A stretch of DNA of 64,000 bases from NCBI RefSeq assembly GCF_039536325.1, contig NZ_BAAAYO010000002.1, forward strand, positions 744,001 to 808,000, given 5' to 3'. Both the position numbers and the translations under genes were made by a program. Each line of letters opens with the position of its first letter. The first letter of the stretch is position 1. Of the stretch, positions 8,087 to 17,600 are shown in pieces. The stretch is from Paenibacillus_AB hodogayensis. Its GTDB lineage: Bacteria > Bacillota > Bacilli > Paenibacillales > NBRC-103111. Under the pieces are notes generated by a model that saw only the letters and a list, made by a program, of their open reading frames with translations, had not been told where the DNA came from and searched no databases.

Positions 8087-10321
8087 TTAAGCCATGGTCG
8101 CCGTCGTCGGCTGTGCGGCCGGACGGTGCTGCTTACGATGCGTAACCACAAAGTAAAGGAGCGTCAAGGCGGCGAACAGCACCGCGAATAGGCCGAGCAC
8201 TCCGGCATTCGCCCACATCGAAGCGGTATCGCCGCTGGAGATGACATCCTTGAAGCCGGCTACGGAATACGTCATCGGCAGCCAAGGCGTCACCTTTTGC
8301 AGCCAGTTCGGTATCAGTTCCAATGGGAACGTTCCTGCCGAGCTCGTCAGTTGGAAGATCAGCACGACGATGGCCACGAATCGTCCCGGGTTTTGCAGCA
8401 CCGTAACGAGAAATTGAATTAGCATCATAAACGTAACGCTGGTGATGAGCGAGAACAGGATAAACAGCGGGACGCTTTGCACATCCATTCTCAACACGAA
8501 CAGCAGCGCTGCGTCCACGATCAGCGCCTGTACGATGCCGACGGTTACGAGCGTGAGCGCCTTGCTCCAGAACCAGCTCCGCCCATTCGCCGGCAGCGCC
8601 GCGGGCTCTCTGACCGAATAAACGATCGTCAGAAGCAGAGCCCCCACATACAGACCGAGCGAAATGAAATACGGTGCGAAGCCCGTACCGTAATTCGGCA
8701 CTTCATTGACCTTCTCCACATCGAGATCGATCGGACCGGCGAACATATCGTACATCGCGTCGGTTGCCTGCAAGCCGGCCGTCTTGCCCTTGGCCTCGCC
8801 CAACTGGTCGGCCAGTTGCCGCGAACCGTCGCCCAAGGTCAGCAAGCCGTCGGCTACCTGCTTGGCGCCGCCCTCCAGTTGAACCGTCCCGTCCACGAAA
8901 GGAACGACATTTTCCTTCAACTTTCCCAGCCCTTGATACAGGTCGACAGCGCCGCCGTTCAACTGCTTGGCGCCAGCTGCCAGCGCTTCTCCGCCGTTCT
9001 TCGCCTCGGTCAGCTTTCCGCCCAGCTGCTCCATCCCCGCTTGCCACCGGCCGGCGCCCGTAACCAGTTGCTGGCCTCCAGCGGCCAATTGCTCTCCGCC
9101 CGTACGGGCTTCCCCGATGCCGACATTCAGCGCGGCGATGCCTTCTTTAACCTGCACGGTGCCGGTATGCAGCTGTTCCGCTCCGGCGCTCAGCTGCTGC
9201 TGAGCCTGCTTCGCTTCACCCAATCCGGCTGCCAGTTGGCGGCTGGCGGCGAGCAGCTTCTGAAATTCGGCGTTTTGCCCGAGAGCCGGATCCGCCTGAG
9301 CCAACTGCGCTAGCGACTGCTCCAGCTGCTCCGCTCCCTGCTCCAGCTTCACCGTTCCGGCTGCGGCCCGGCCGAGTCCGCCGGCCAATTGACCCGCTGC
9401 CTGCTCCGCCTGGTCCGAGCCGGCCACGAGCCGGCCGCTCCCCTCCGCGAGCCGGGCCAAGCCTCCGCTCAAACTGGCGGAGCCGGTACGCAGCGACTCC
9501 GCACCGTGGCCAAGCGCGGCTGCGCCTGCGCCAAGCTCTTGCCCGGCCGCATTCAGCCGGGTCAACCCTTCGGACAGCGCAGCGGCTCCGTCGCTCAGCT
9601 GCGCCGCTCCTTGCTTCACCTGACCGCCGCCGGCCTCCAGCTTGACGATACCGTCCTGAAGCGACACGGAGCCGCCAGCCAGCTTGCTCAAATTTTGCTC
9701 GATCAGCCGCGCGCCATCCTTGGCTTTGGCCGTGCCGTCGGCCAGTTGGCCAGCACCGTCGCTCGCTTGCCCGATGCCGGAAGCGAGCAGCTCCATTTGG
9801 CCGAATACCGTCCGGGCGTAAGCCTCGGTCACTTCCTTATTGAGCAGAGCTTTCATCTTCTCTACTGCGGAATTGCCGATCTGCGAAGCCAGGAAATTGT
9901 AGCTTTCATTAGGCATAAAAGAAAGCCGGGCCGCCGTCGGACGGTCTGATGTAAGAGTCGTCGTCTTCTCGGAGAAATCCTCCGGTATTTCGATTGCCAT
10001 GTAATACTTATTGTCCGTAAGACCGGCCTCTGCCTCTTCCTTGCTGACGAATTGCCAGTCGAACTGCGGGTTCTGCTTAAGCTGGCCGGTAAAGTCGCTG
10101 CCGATCTGCAGCGTTTTGCCGTTAAACTCCGCCCCTTTGTCGTTGTTCACGATCGCCACTGGCAAATCGCTCAGGCGGCCGTACGGGTCCCAGAACGCCC
10201 CGAGGAACAGCGCCGAATACAGCACCGGAATCAGAATAACCGCCAATACCGGGATCAGCACTTTATAATTGCGCCCGATCGAGCCGAGCTCCCGGCCGAA
10301 TTGTTTCATGCCATTTAGCAT
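8087..10321 (-). CDS. yhgE: YhgE/Pip-family membrane protein
   Basis: Membrane protein of 744 residues related to YhgE and the lactococcal phage infection protein Pip. A TM helix near residues 17-40 is followed by the family hallmark WDPYGRLSDLPVAIVNNDKGA. A long extracellular part (about 45-540) is built of repeated QLAxGAxxLxxG-like 7-residue units, probably helical rods. The C-terminal 190 residues hold about five TM segments resembling ABC-2 permeases. An in-frame ATG lies at 10366, but it falls inside the TetR-type operator. ATG 10321, 11 bases after CAGGAG, is preferred. It is transcribed in the same direction as the TetR gene just upstream and shares its operator type. The family is linked to phage adsorption and to membrane stress or secretion; function here unknown. 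Confidence 0.88.
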   Translation of the reverse strand: MLNGMKQFGRELGSIGRNYKVLIPVLAVILIPVLYSALFLGAFWDPYGRLSDLPVAIVNNDKGAEFNGKTLQIGSDFTGQLKQNPQFDWQFVSKEEAEAGLTDNKYYMAIEIPEDFSEKTTTLTSDRPTAARLSFMPNESYNFLASQIGNSAVEKMKALLNKEVTEAYARTVFGQMELLASGIGQASDGAGQLADGTAKAKDGARLIEQNLSKLAGGSVSLQDGIVKLEAGGGQVKQGAAQLSDGAAALSEGLTRLNAAGQELGAGAAALGHGAESLRTGSASLSGGLARLAEGSGRLVAGSDQAEQAAGQLAGGLGRAAAGTVKLEQGAEQLEQSLAQLAQADPALGQNAEFQKLLAASRQLAAGLGEAKQAQQQLSAGAEQLHTGTVQVKEGIAALNVGIGEARTGGEQLAAGGQQLVTGAGRWQAGMEQLGGKLTEAKNGGEALAAGAKQLNGGAVDLYQGLGKLKENVVPFVDGTVQLEGGAKQVADGLLTLGDGSRQLADQLGEAKGKTAGLQATDAMYDMFAGPIDLDVEKVNEVPNYGTGFAPYFISLGLYVGALLLTIVYSVREPAALPANGRSWFWSKALTLVTVGIVQALIVDAALLFVLRMDVQSVPLFILFSLITSVTFMMLIQFLVTVLQNPGRFVAIVVLIFQLTSSAGTFPLELIPNWLQKVTPWLPMTYSVAGFKDVISSGDTASMWANAGVLGLFAVLFAALTLLYFVVTHRKQHRPAAQPTTATMA

Positions 10322-10349
10322 CTCTGTCCACACTCCTGAGTTGAACTTT

Positions 10350-10374
10350 ATGACCATAACAGTCATTTGGTCAT
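10350..10374 (-). promoter_or_regulatory. TetR-type operator before the yhgE-like gene
   Basis: ATGACC (10350-10355) and TGGTCA (10368-10373) are separated by 12 bases. The same half-sites with the same spacing occur before the TetR gene at 10997-11020. This operator lies between the TetR terminator and the yhgE-like start, so the downstream gene probably has its own repressed promoter. Confidence 0.75.
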
Positions 10375-10383
10375 TTTATAATG

Positions 10384-10414
10384 AAAAAAACGGCTTCCGG
10401 TTTAATCCGGAGCC
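10384..10414 (-). terminator. Rho-independent terminator overlapping the tetR stop codon
   Basis: On the minus strand GGCTCCGG pairs with CCGGAAGCC (one bulge, six-base loop containing the TAA stop) and seven T follow. Confidence 0.78.
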
Positions 10415-10977
10415 AATCCTCCCTGCAAATAAAAACGCAGCAGCTCGGCGACTTTCTCTTTGGGCAGCGGTTCGTGCGACTTCTTCCAGTCCGCGGTCAA
10501 CGCCATGTACAGCTTCAGCATGACGAAGGCGGTCATCTCCGGATCGCACGGCTTGATCTCGCCCTTGCCGACCGCCAGGCCGACCTGATGCTGGATGTAG
10601 CCGACGATCGCCCGCTCGATCTGCTGAATGCCGGCCTGCGCCATCGGCGTGCCGATCTCCCGTACCTCCTGGGCGAGCTTGATAGCCAGCTCGTGCTCCT
10701 CGCGGAAATCGAGCACCCGGTCGAGCACCCGGTGCAGATTGTCGAAGAAATTGCGTTCCGGGTTGACGACCTCCTCGGCCACCCGCTTCATTTCCTGAAC
10801 GAGCCGGTTCATGATTTCCTGGAACAGCTCTTCCTTGTTGGCGAAAAACGTGTAGATCGTTCCTTTGCCCACGCCTCCGATCTTCGCCACCTGATCCATC
10901 GTCGTCGCTTTATAGCCGAACAGGGCAAACGACTTGGCCGCCGCGTCGATGATCCATTTGCGCCGATCAACCGACAT
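10402..10977 (-). CDS. TetR/AcrR-family transcriptional repressor
   Basis: Regulator of 191 residues. The N-terminal helix-turn-helix (about 10-50) reads IIDAAAKSFALFGYKATTMDQVAKIGGVGKGTIYTFF, typical of TetR proteins. The rest is an all-helical ligand-binding and dimer domain. ATG 10977 is chosen because GGAGGTGAT precedes it; a longer frame to 11010 lacks an RBS and would cover the operator region. A strong promoter and a matching operator lie directly upstream, and the same operator stands before the yhgE-like gene. This protein therefore most likely represses both genes. The inducer is unknown. Confidence 0.93.
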   Translation of the reverse strand: MSVDRRKWIIDAAAKSFALFGYKATTMDQVAKIGGVGKGTIYTFFANKEELFQEIMNRLVQEMKRVAEEVVNPERNFFDNLHRVLDRVLDFREEHELAIKLAQEVREIGTPMAQAGIQQIERAIVGYIQHQVGLAVGKGEIKPCDPEMTAFVMLKLYMALTADWKKSHEPLPKEKVAELLRFYLQGGLAPD

Positions 10978-10996
10978 TCCATCACCTCCGACCGAT

Positions 10997-11062
10997 TGAC
11001 CAATTTTCATTTTCGGTCATTTAGTCAGGGGTTATTGTAACACCCGCCGAACGATTTGACAA
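10997..11062 (-). promoter_or_regulatory. tetR promoter and operator
   Basis: On the minus strand TTGTCA (11062-11057) and TACAAT (11039-11034) are exactly 17 bases apart. Just downstream lies ATGACC-N12-TGGTCA (11020-10997), identical in half-sites and spacing to the operator at 10350-10374. This is a standard autorepression layout. Confidence 0.8.
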
Positions 11063-11100
11063 GAGCAATCGAATATAAGCACGCAAGGGAGTGAATGTCA

Positions 11101-11129
11101 TTGCACTCTTACTCCACATTATTTATTAT
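11101..11129 (+). promoter_or_regulatory. Promoter of the leader-peptide and exporter transcript
   Basis: TTGCAC (11101-11106) and TATTAT (11124-11129) are separated by 17 bases. This predicts a 5' leader of about 170 bases before the exporter start. The leader also holds a hairpin with arms TCGCTGCA (11157-11164) and TGCAGCGA (11196-11203) and inner pair AAGCG/CGCTT. Confidence 0.6.
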
Positions 11130-11240
11130 TTTAAATATAACGATAAATCGGGGAATTCGCTGCAATGAAAAGCGTAATACCAGACGCTTCGTTCATGCAG
11201 CGACTTTTGGCATCCATATACGGTTGGGGTGAGGAGTTTA

Positions 11241-11270
11241 GTGAAAAAAGCAGTTGATTTTGCCTCCTAA
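11241..11270 (+). CDS. Nine-residue leader peptide of the exporter (attenuator peptide)
   Basis: Short frame with start GTG, encoding M-K-K-A-V-D-F-A-S, then TAA. GAGGAG precedes the start by four bases. Its last codons form the left arm of the stem that hides the exporter RBS. Nine codons with the pattern K-K-x-x-D-aromatic-x-S closely match the staphylococcal cat leader MKKSEDYSS (from memory). In those systems a drug-stalled ribosome on the leader opens the stem. This peptide very probably acts in the same way, in cis; it has not been tested. Confidence 0.75.
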   Translation: MKKAVDFAS

Positions 11271-11301
11271 AAATAAAACGAATCGTTTTTAGGAGGCAAA
11301 A
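11258..11301 (+). promoter_or_regulatory. Translational attenuator stem hiding the exporter RBS
   Basis: TTTTGCCTCCTAAAAA (11258-11273) and TTTTTAGGAGGCAAAA (11286-11301) are perfect 16-base inverted arms with a 12-base loop. The right arm contains the AGGAGG ribosome binding site of the exporter (ATG 11306); the left arm covers the last four codons and stop of the leader peptide. When folded, the exporter RBS is blocked. Confidence 0.8.
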
Positions 11302-11305
11302 AACA

Positions 11306-12733
11306 ATGAAACCAAATATGAAGTCCGTAACATCCAAACGTTTACAAAAGCAAGGATCGTCAACGCTTTTGTTGGCCGTATTCGCTCTATCCGTCCTCGT
11401 GGCCGCTATAACGGTGGATATGGTCAATCCGGTACTTCCTCTGATAAGCGACCAATTGGAAGCCTCGGAGGCCCATGTGAGCTGGGTAGTGAGCGGAATA
11501 GCACTTATGCTGGCGATCGGAGTTCCGCTGTATGGGCGCATGTCGGATTTCTTTGAGCTGAAGAAGCTGTTTTCTTTCGCTGTATCGATACTGTCGCTGG
11601 GAAGTCTGATTTGCGCTTTCGCTCCGAACCTTCTCGTCCTGGTTTTGGGCCGAATGGTTCAAGGTGCCGGGATGTCAGCCATCCCCGTCCTTTCCGTCAT
11701 TGCCATTTCCAAAGTTTTTGCTCCGGGAAAACAAGGAGGGGCTCTCGGCATCATAGCAGGTTGTATTGGTGTCGGAACAGCCGGTGGCCCCATATTGGGA
11801 GGAAAGATCGGGCAACTTATAGGTTGGCAGTCTCTGTTCTGGATTACGTTTCTACTGTCTCTCCTTATCGTTATTGGAGCGCTCTGTGCGTTACCGAAGA
11901 TCGAACCGGCGCTGGAGGCCAGACAGCATCGTAAATTTGATCTCCTCGGAGGAGGGCTGCTCGGACTTACGGCAGGGCTGCTTCTATTTGGTGTAACACA
12001 AGGTGAAACAGCCGGTTTTTTCTCGTTCCCTGCATTGGGCAGTATGACGGGGTCTCTCTTAGCTCTGATCGGATTTGTCTGGCGTATTGTCACCGTAGAG
12101 CATCCGTTTGTTCCTCCGCTCTTGTTTAAAAACAGGTTTTATGTGAGTTCGGTTATGGTGGCCGTTTTTTCGATGTTTGCTTATTTTTCGGTACTTGTTT
12201 TCGTTCCGCTGCTGGTCGTGGAGGTACACGGACTTTTCCCCGGACAGGCGGGAATGCTTCTATTGCCGGGAGGTGCGGCTGTGGCGATTCTTTCGCCATT
12301 CATAGGTCGTATCTCGGATCGATTGGGGACGAAACGCCTGATTATGGTAGGGGTGACGGTGATGGGGATATCCACCCTATTCTTGTCGACCTATGCCTCT
12401 GGAGCATCTCCCGTTTTGGTTGGTCTAGGGGTCCTAGGCGCAGGGATCGCTTTTGCGCTTACGACTTCCCCTGCCAATAACGCTGCGGTAAGCGCGCTGA
12501 CCCAAGAACAAGTCGGTGTCGGGATGGGGATATTCCAGGGTGGTTTGTACCTTGGAGCAGGCGTGGGAGCGGGGATGATCGGGGCATTATTAACCGCTCG
12601 TCGGGAAGCCGCGAATGCTTGGAATCCCTTGTACGGGCTGGATGCTATCCCTTATTCCGATGCATTTCTGGCTGCGGCCGCCAGTGTGTGTATTGCATGG
12701 ATAGCCGCGTTGGGACTGCGAAATGACAGCTAA
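11306..12733 (+). CDS. MFS drug exporter, DHA2 family, FexA-like (phenicol export)
   Basis: Integral membrane drug/H+ antiporter of 475 residues with about 14 hydrophobic segments, as in QacA, TetL and FexA. Motif A-like GRMSDFFELKK follows TM2, GRMVQGAGMSAIPVL lies in TM4, and the antiporter motif C region reads GCIGVGTAGGPILGG. The length equals that recalled for staphylococcal FexA, and stretches such as VDMVNPVLPLIS and ASGASPVLVGLGVLG resemble it from memory. The gene starts five bases behind an RBS buried in a stem and follows a cat-like nine-codon leader. This supports chloramphenicol/florfenicol as inducer and substrate (inference). It is monocistronic with its own terminator. Alternative: another DHA2 exporter with different drugs. 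Confidence 0.85.
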   Translation: MKPNMKSVTSKRLQKQGSSTLLLAVFALSVLVAAITVDMVNPVLPLISDQLEASEAHVSWVVSGIALMLAIGVPLYGRMSDFFELKKLFSFAVSILSLGSLICAFAPNLLVLVLGRMVQGAGMSAIPVLSVIAISKVFAPGKQGGALGIIAGCIGVGTAGGPILGGKIGQLIGWQSLFWITFLLSLLIVIGALCALPKIEPALEARQHRKFDLLGGGLLGLTAGLLLFGVTQGETAGFFSFPALGSMTGSLLALIGFVWRIVTVEHPFVPPLLFKNRFYVSSVMVAVFSMFAYFSVLVFVPLLVVEVHGLFPGQAGMLLLPGGAAVAILSPFIGRISDRLGTKRLIMVGVTVMGISTLFLSTYASGASPVLVGLGVLGAGIAFALTTSPANNAAVSALTQEQVGVGMGIFQGGLYLGAGVGAGMIGALLTARREAANAWNPLYGLDAIPYSDAFLAAAASVCIAWIAALGLRNDS

Positions 12734-12780
12734 CGCGAAATGCTTGTTGACGATGAAGACCCGAATAGGAACGCAATAAA

Positions 12781-12835
12781 AACAGCGGCAGTCTGAGACT
12801 CTATTGTCAAGTCTTAGTCTGCCGCTGTTTCTTTT
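12781..12835 (+). terminator. Bidirectional terminator between exporter and lyase genes
   Basis: AACAGCGGCAG (12781-12791) pairs with CTGCCGCTGTT (12819-12829), followed by TCTTTTA on the plus strand. On the minus strand the stem is followed by TTTTTATT, so it also serves the gene ending at 12869. Confidence 0.85.
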
Positions 12836-12868
12836 ATAGACCCGGGCAAGCCGCTTGCTTCCGTCCTT

Positions 12869-14635
12869 TTACACCCAGCGAATCGCCGCGACCGCTCCGC
12901 CCGCCGAGGCGCTTCCCGTCAACGCATTCGTCAGCGTAATCGTGCTGCCGGCTACGGCGCTGATCGTCGACCAATGCGTCGTGCGGTCGTCCAGCAGTAC
13001 CGCGACGACATCGCCTGCCGTCATGCCCGCCGCGCTCGACACGCCGACCAATGTCGCTCCCGATGTCGCCGCCGCTGCAAGCGCAGAATCGATCCGGGCC
13101 GTACACATCCAGAAGCCGCTGCCGTCGCTTTTGGCCACCGCCTGACCGGCATAGGCAAGTCCCCGTACCGGCTTTGCGGCCTGAACGAGCGGCCGCTGCT
13201 GCAAGCGCCGGATCGTTTCCACCGTCTGGGCGCTCGCCGTCGGCTTCAAATAAGCCATCAGCCGCACATATTCGAAGCTGCCCGGGCCGTTATGGTATAC
13301 GGCCAGGTTGGCATATTTGACCGCAGGATCGTTAAACACGACCCACGCGGTGCTGACGTTCGTCCCGAAGCTGGCGTAATCCCCGGTCAACGTCCAGCCC
13401 CCGATATTACTGATGTAAAGCCGGTCGTTCAGCAAAACTTTATTCTCGTCGTAAGCGTACACCCGGAAGCGGAATAGCTTGGCGTCCGAATCGAACTTGA
13501 ACCGGCGAATGTCCTGAACCGGGATCAAGCCGGTTTCGTAGATGACCGCAAAGTTTTGCGCCACCAGCTTGTCAAAACCGCTGCGGGTCACCTTCTGTAC
13601 GTTATTCACCTCCGCGGTATTGTCATAGATAAGGCTTGTCCTGTCGATCCGCATGACATCGTCGATCCGGTACAGCGCTTCCATGCTGGACAACACGAAG
13701 TTTTCCTGCCCGTTATCGGTGACGACCGCTCCTCCGGCCGTATTGCCAGGCGCCGAGATAAAGTTGTCGATAAGCACATTGTAGTACGTGCCCGCGGCGA
13801 ATTCGATCTGCGTCCCGCCTTCGGTGCGCAGATCGTAAAACTTGTTGCGGACGCCTTTCTTGATCTGAATGATCGAGCCCGCGCTTTCCACGCACGTTTT
13901 GATGAATACGTTGTTGTTATGGGCGTAGGTTACGCCGTCAATAACCAGCTTTTTGACCGCGCCTTCGTAAAACGTGTTTTCGTTAATCCAGCTCAATCCC
14001 GCTGCCCCGTAGAGCTCTAGCGTGTTGATCATTCGGCCCAAGTAAAATTCCGAATAAGCGATGCTGGACATCGTCACATCGGCCGCATCGGCGAACAACT
14101 GCAAATAGTAGCAGTTCATGACCGTCACTTTGCCGTTTTTCAACCCGACTAGCCGGATTCCGATATCGTCGGCGTTCAAGGTGCCGCTCTTCGTCACGCT
14201 GGCGAAGAACAGCCGGTACGTCTTGGAGTTGCGCGAGTCGTTGCCGGCGAGGATGGCGTACGTATGATCGACATAGGAGACGATCGTACCGAGCGACTCG
14301 ATGTACGGAATATACCGCATATTGACCGTGGACGTAATCTTGACCAGCATCGTCTGCGGAATGAACAGAGGCTTGCCGTTCGTGCGGGCGGCATCGGCCG
14401 CGGCTTGCAGGGCGGCCGTATCGTCGGTCACATTGTCGCCTACGACGCCGTAATCGGCTGCGTTTATCCATGCATCGCAGCAGGTGTCGCCCAAGCTGCT
14501 GCCGTATACGCTGCCCGTTACGGAGCCGGCCGCGCTGCCGTACGGAACGCCGAGCAAATTGCCCGCCGCCAGAGCCGCCCCGGCAGCCCCCAATGTGCCT
14601 AACAGCTTTCTTCTGGACATCGTGTGGTCGCTCAT
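12869..14635 (-). CDS. Tat-exported right-handed beta-helix protein, pectate-lyase-3-like
   Basis: Secreted protein of 588 residues. A twin-arginine signal (SRRKLLGTLGAAGAALAAG, RR at 8-9) suggests export in folded form. From about residue 55 the sequence reads DYGVVGDNVTDDTAALQAAADAA, the usual opening of pectate-lyase superfamily beta-helices (phage tail-spike and GH28-like folds). A beta-strand-rich middle follows, then a C-terminal section from about 480 (GFWMCTARIDSALAAA, AGMTAGDVVAVLLDD) that resembles a carbohydrate or surface-attachment module. Its ATG overlaps the stop of the upstream heparinase-like gene as ATGA, so the two are translated together. Probable role: lyase or hydrolase on an acidic polysaccharide; catalytic residues were not identified. 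Confidence 0.72.
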   Translation of the reverse strand: MSDHTMSRRKLLGTLGAAGAALAAGNLLGVPYGSAAGSVTGSVYGSSLGDTCCDAWINAADYGVVGDNVTDDTAALQAAADAARTNGKPLFIPQTMLVKITSTVNMRYIPYIESLGTIVSYVDHTYAILAGNDSRNSKTYRLFFASVTKSGTLNADDIGIRLVGLKNGKVTVMNCYYLQLFADAADVTMSSIAYSEFYLGRMINTLELYGAAGLSWINENTFYEGAVKKLVIDGVTYAHNNNVFIKTCVESAGSIIQIKKGVRNKFYDLRTEGGTQIEFAAGTYYNVLIDNFISAPGNTAGGAVVTDNGQENFVLSSMEALYRIDDVMRIDRTSLIYDNTAEVNNVQKVTRSGFDKLVAQNFAVIYETGLIPVQDIRRFKFDSDAKLFRFRVYAYDENKVLLNDRLYISNIGGWTLTGDYASFGTNVSTAWVVFNDPAVKYANLAVYHNGPGSFEYVRLMAYLKPTASAQTVETIRRLQQRPLVQAAKPVRGLAYAGQAVAKSDGSGFWMCTARIDSALAAAATSGATLVGVSSAAGMTAGDVVAVLLDDRTTHWSTISAVAGSTITLTNALTGSASAGGAVAAIRWV

Positions 14636-17600
14636 GCTTCATCCATCCTCTCCAAATTGTCGATCCGAAACCGATGCTCGCCCTCCCAGGCGAGATGCGG
14701 CATATACACTTGCGCGGAGCTGCCGTCCGGGCGAAAAGCAAAGCCCGGATCGCCGTCGGTCGCGATCAGCGTCTCCCGTCCTTCGCGGGCGATGCCGGTA
14801 ATCCGGTAGCCGCTCGATCGGCCGTCGGGGTGGGTGACGATGACGAACGAGCCTACCGCGGTCGACGGCACAAGGGCATCGGTAACGAAGCCGTCCGCTC
14901 CGTCGCCGGCACCCGACCTTCTGGTTCCCCGCACGCTTCCCACCAGGGGACCTTCGCCGCTCAATACCGTGGAGCCGATCTGCAGCAGCTTGCCTCCGAA
15001 CAGACGCATCTGCACAACGCGTCCTTGACGGAGGCGGATAAACCCCTTATGACCTTGGAGCGTCATATCCCGCACCCGCATCGGACGACTGGGGTCCCCC
15101 GAGCTGAGCACGATGTCGACCGTCTCGCCGTAGGTTACGATTAGTGCGGCGTCCCCTTCGACATCCCTTTCAATATCCGGGCGTTCCACGCTCCGGATAC
15201 GTCCGGCCGCTCCCGTATAAGGCTCCATAACATTCGCAAACGTGCTGCGCAGATGCTCTCCCTCGCGCCGAAGCACGAATTTGGGGAGAAAATGCCGGTC
15301 CAGCTGGTCGTTCGTATCCGTCTGCTTGCCGCCCGTACGGGTCGCCCGCAGCGAAGCGGCACGACCGAGAAACAGCTCGCCGCCGCTTGCTTCGGTAAAG
15401 CCGAACAGGCGCAGCCTCGCACCCGAGCCCGTTGTCATCACCATCTCGTAGCGGCCGTCAGCGATCTCTCCGCGGCGCACATCCCGCATATACAAGTAAG
15501 CGTAGTAATGGTCCTCAGCCCGGCCCTTATCGTATTCCGACACCGGCTCGGCCGTTTGCGTTCCGGGCGGCAGCAGGTAAGGACCATAGTCGGACAAAGG
15601 GATCGATGTCTCGAAGGCCGAGTCCTCGTTGGCCGCGCCGTTCAGCGTATATTCGTGCCGGCTGCCGCCCGCCACACGGAACAAATCCACGATGTAGCCT
15701 TCGCCTTCCCCTGGATCGCTTCCGTCGAAACCGACGGACCACAGCTCGCGCGAATAGGCGTCGACGATGCCCGGATACGCCGTCTCCTGCTCCGCCTGCA
15801 CGATTTGCACCGCTTCGTCCACCGGGGAGATTGCGCGGATGTTTCCTCCGTGCCGGGCCGCCCCGGCCGTCGACATGTCCCGGCCGTCCACCACAACGGT
15901 ATTGTGGGCAAACGTGGAATTGAACAGCAGCCGGTACCGCGTATACGTGTACCCGATGTCCGGCAGCAGCTCCAGACGCTTCGCGTACAGAAGCAGCCCC
16001 AGCGGGTCGGCGTGGTGGTGGCCGTATTTCGGCGAGAAGTTGAGAACGGCCTGCATCTGCCGCTCGCCCGTCCCTCTGCACAGCTTGACCAGCCCGCCCG
16101 CCGGGAGCAGAGCCATAGGCGCGTCCTCCGCCGGTGCCGGATGGCGCTCGAACGCCCACGTATCGTTGACCGGCACGTAACGTCCGTCCGGATAAGTCCA
16201 CTGCCGGCGAAGCGACAGCGAGCGCTCCAGCGCAGGGAAACGGGCCCCCATATCGAGGTCGTCGTAACGCTCCCCGGTGCGCGGCGAGACGTATCCGGCA
16301 GGATCGCTCCAGCCTTTCAAAGCCTCCATGCATTCCGCGAGACCGCTGGCGATCTGTTCATGGTAGCTGAACGCCGCTTCGCCCCACAGGCCGTCCGCGA
16401 GAAAGCGCCGCTCGCACAATCGCTTCATCCGCTCGGTCGCCCGGTGAATGAGGTCGGGCTCGTTCAACGCTTTGCCCAGCGCGATCTGGCCGAGCCAATG
16501 GACGTAATCCATATTGCCTTCAATGATCGGGTAGCTGTCGGCGTACTCGAGCTCCGGACGAAACAGCTCCTCGACGACGAGACGCCCGACATCTTGCCCT
16601 ACTTCCTTGCCCAGCTTCTCGAACGCATCCGTACGGGAAACGGCGGCGTACGCTTCGGCCAGCGGTATAATGGCGTACAGCTCCATGATGTGCCAGCGCT
16701 CGAAGATGCCTCCCCAATACGGATACGGCGGCGTCAACGCCGGGTCGACGGGATAGTTACGCCATATAAAATCGTTTACCGGCACATAGCCGGCATAGGC
16801 CAGAGCCCAAGCGTACAGCAGCCGCGCCGCTCCGAGCGGGTCGTCCGCGGCCACATCTCGCGTAGCCGCCAGAGCGTATTTCTTCTGCTCGTACCACAAG
16901 TGGGCGGTGACGAAATATCTTCTTCCCGCTTCATCCTCATAGTACGGATAGATCACCTCCTCGCCCTTCCGGTTCCGGACGACAAGCGTACGGTCCTCCG
17001 GGTAATCCGGATGCGGGTATTCGACGCCGTCGCTTACCGTCACGAGCCGCTGCGGCGAATCCGCGCTCCAGGCGTAGACGCGGTCGGTCCGCGCTTCCGG
17101 GTCGTGCGGCACTCCGGCGAACAGAAAGCCGACGCGATCGGGGATGAGTCCCATGATCCGCCGCACCCGTTTCGAGGCAGGCACAAGCTCCACATTCGCC
17201 TTTTGCCCGTCGTCCCGCAGCTCTTCAGCCTCGCTTTCAAGGCGATGACGGTACAGCTCATGGCCGGCGGCAATCAGGCATTCCGTCTCGAACGAGACGA
17301 AAGCGGCATAGGCGCGGTCCTTCCCCACCTCCAGCCGAATGCGGAGCTGAACGACGCCGCTGCCTTCCGGCTTCGGATGGGCGAAGCGGGCTATCCACCG
17401 ATCCCCCTCCCGGCTCAAGTTCAGCACCCGGACAGTCGTCCCGGTTCCGTCCGGGTGGCGCCACCCCAGATGAAGCCGAGTATCGGCTTCGCCCGAATCC
17501 CCCGTTTCGGGTGGAATCGGCAGCGCCAGCTCCTTCTCCCCGAACGATCGATAACGAACCTCTACCCCTTCCGGTTTCCACGGTGCGACAGAGCGCTTGG

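Noticed and set aside
10322..10366. Longer start for the YhgE protein
   Set aside because: It would place coding sequence over the TetR operator; the ATG at 10321 has an RBS.
11258..11301. Exporter-leader stem as a transcription terminator
   Set aside because: The stem is followed by A-rich, not T-rich, sequence on the plus strand and contains the exporter RBS, so translational control fits better.
13033..13320. Other antisense frames within the lyase gene
   Set aside because: Composition artefacts; no RBS and no recognisable motifs.
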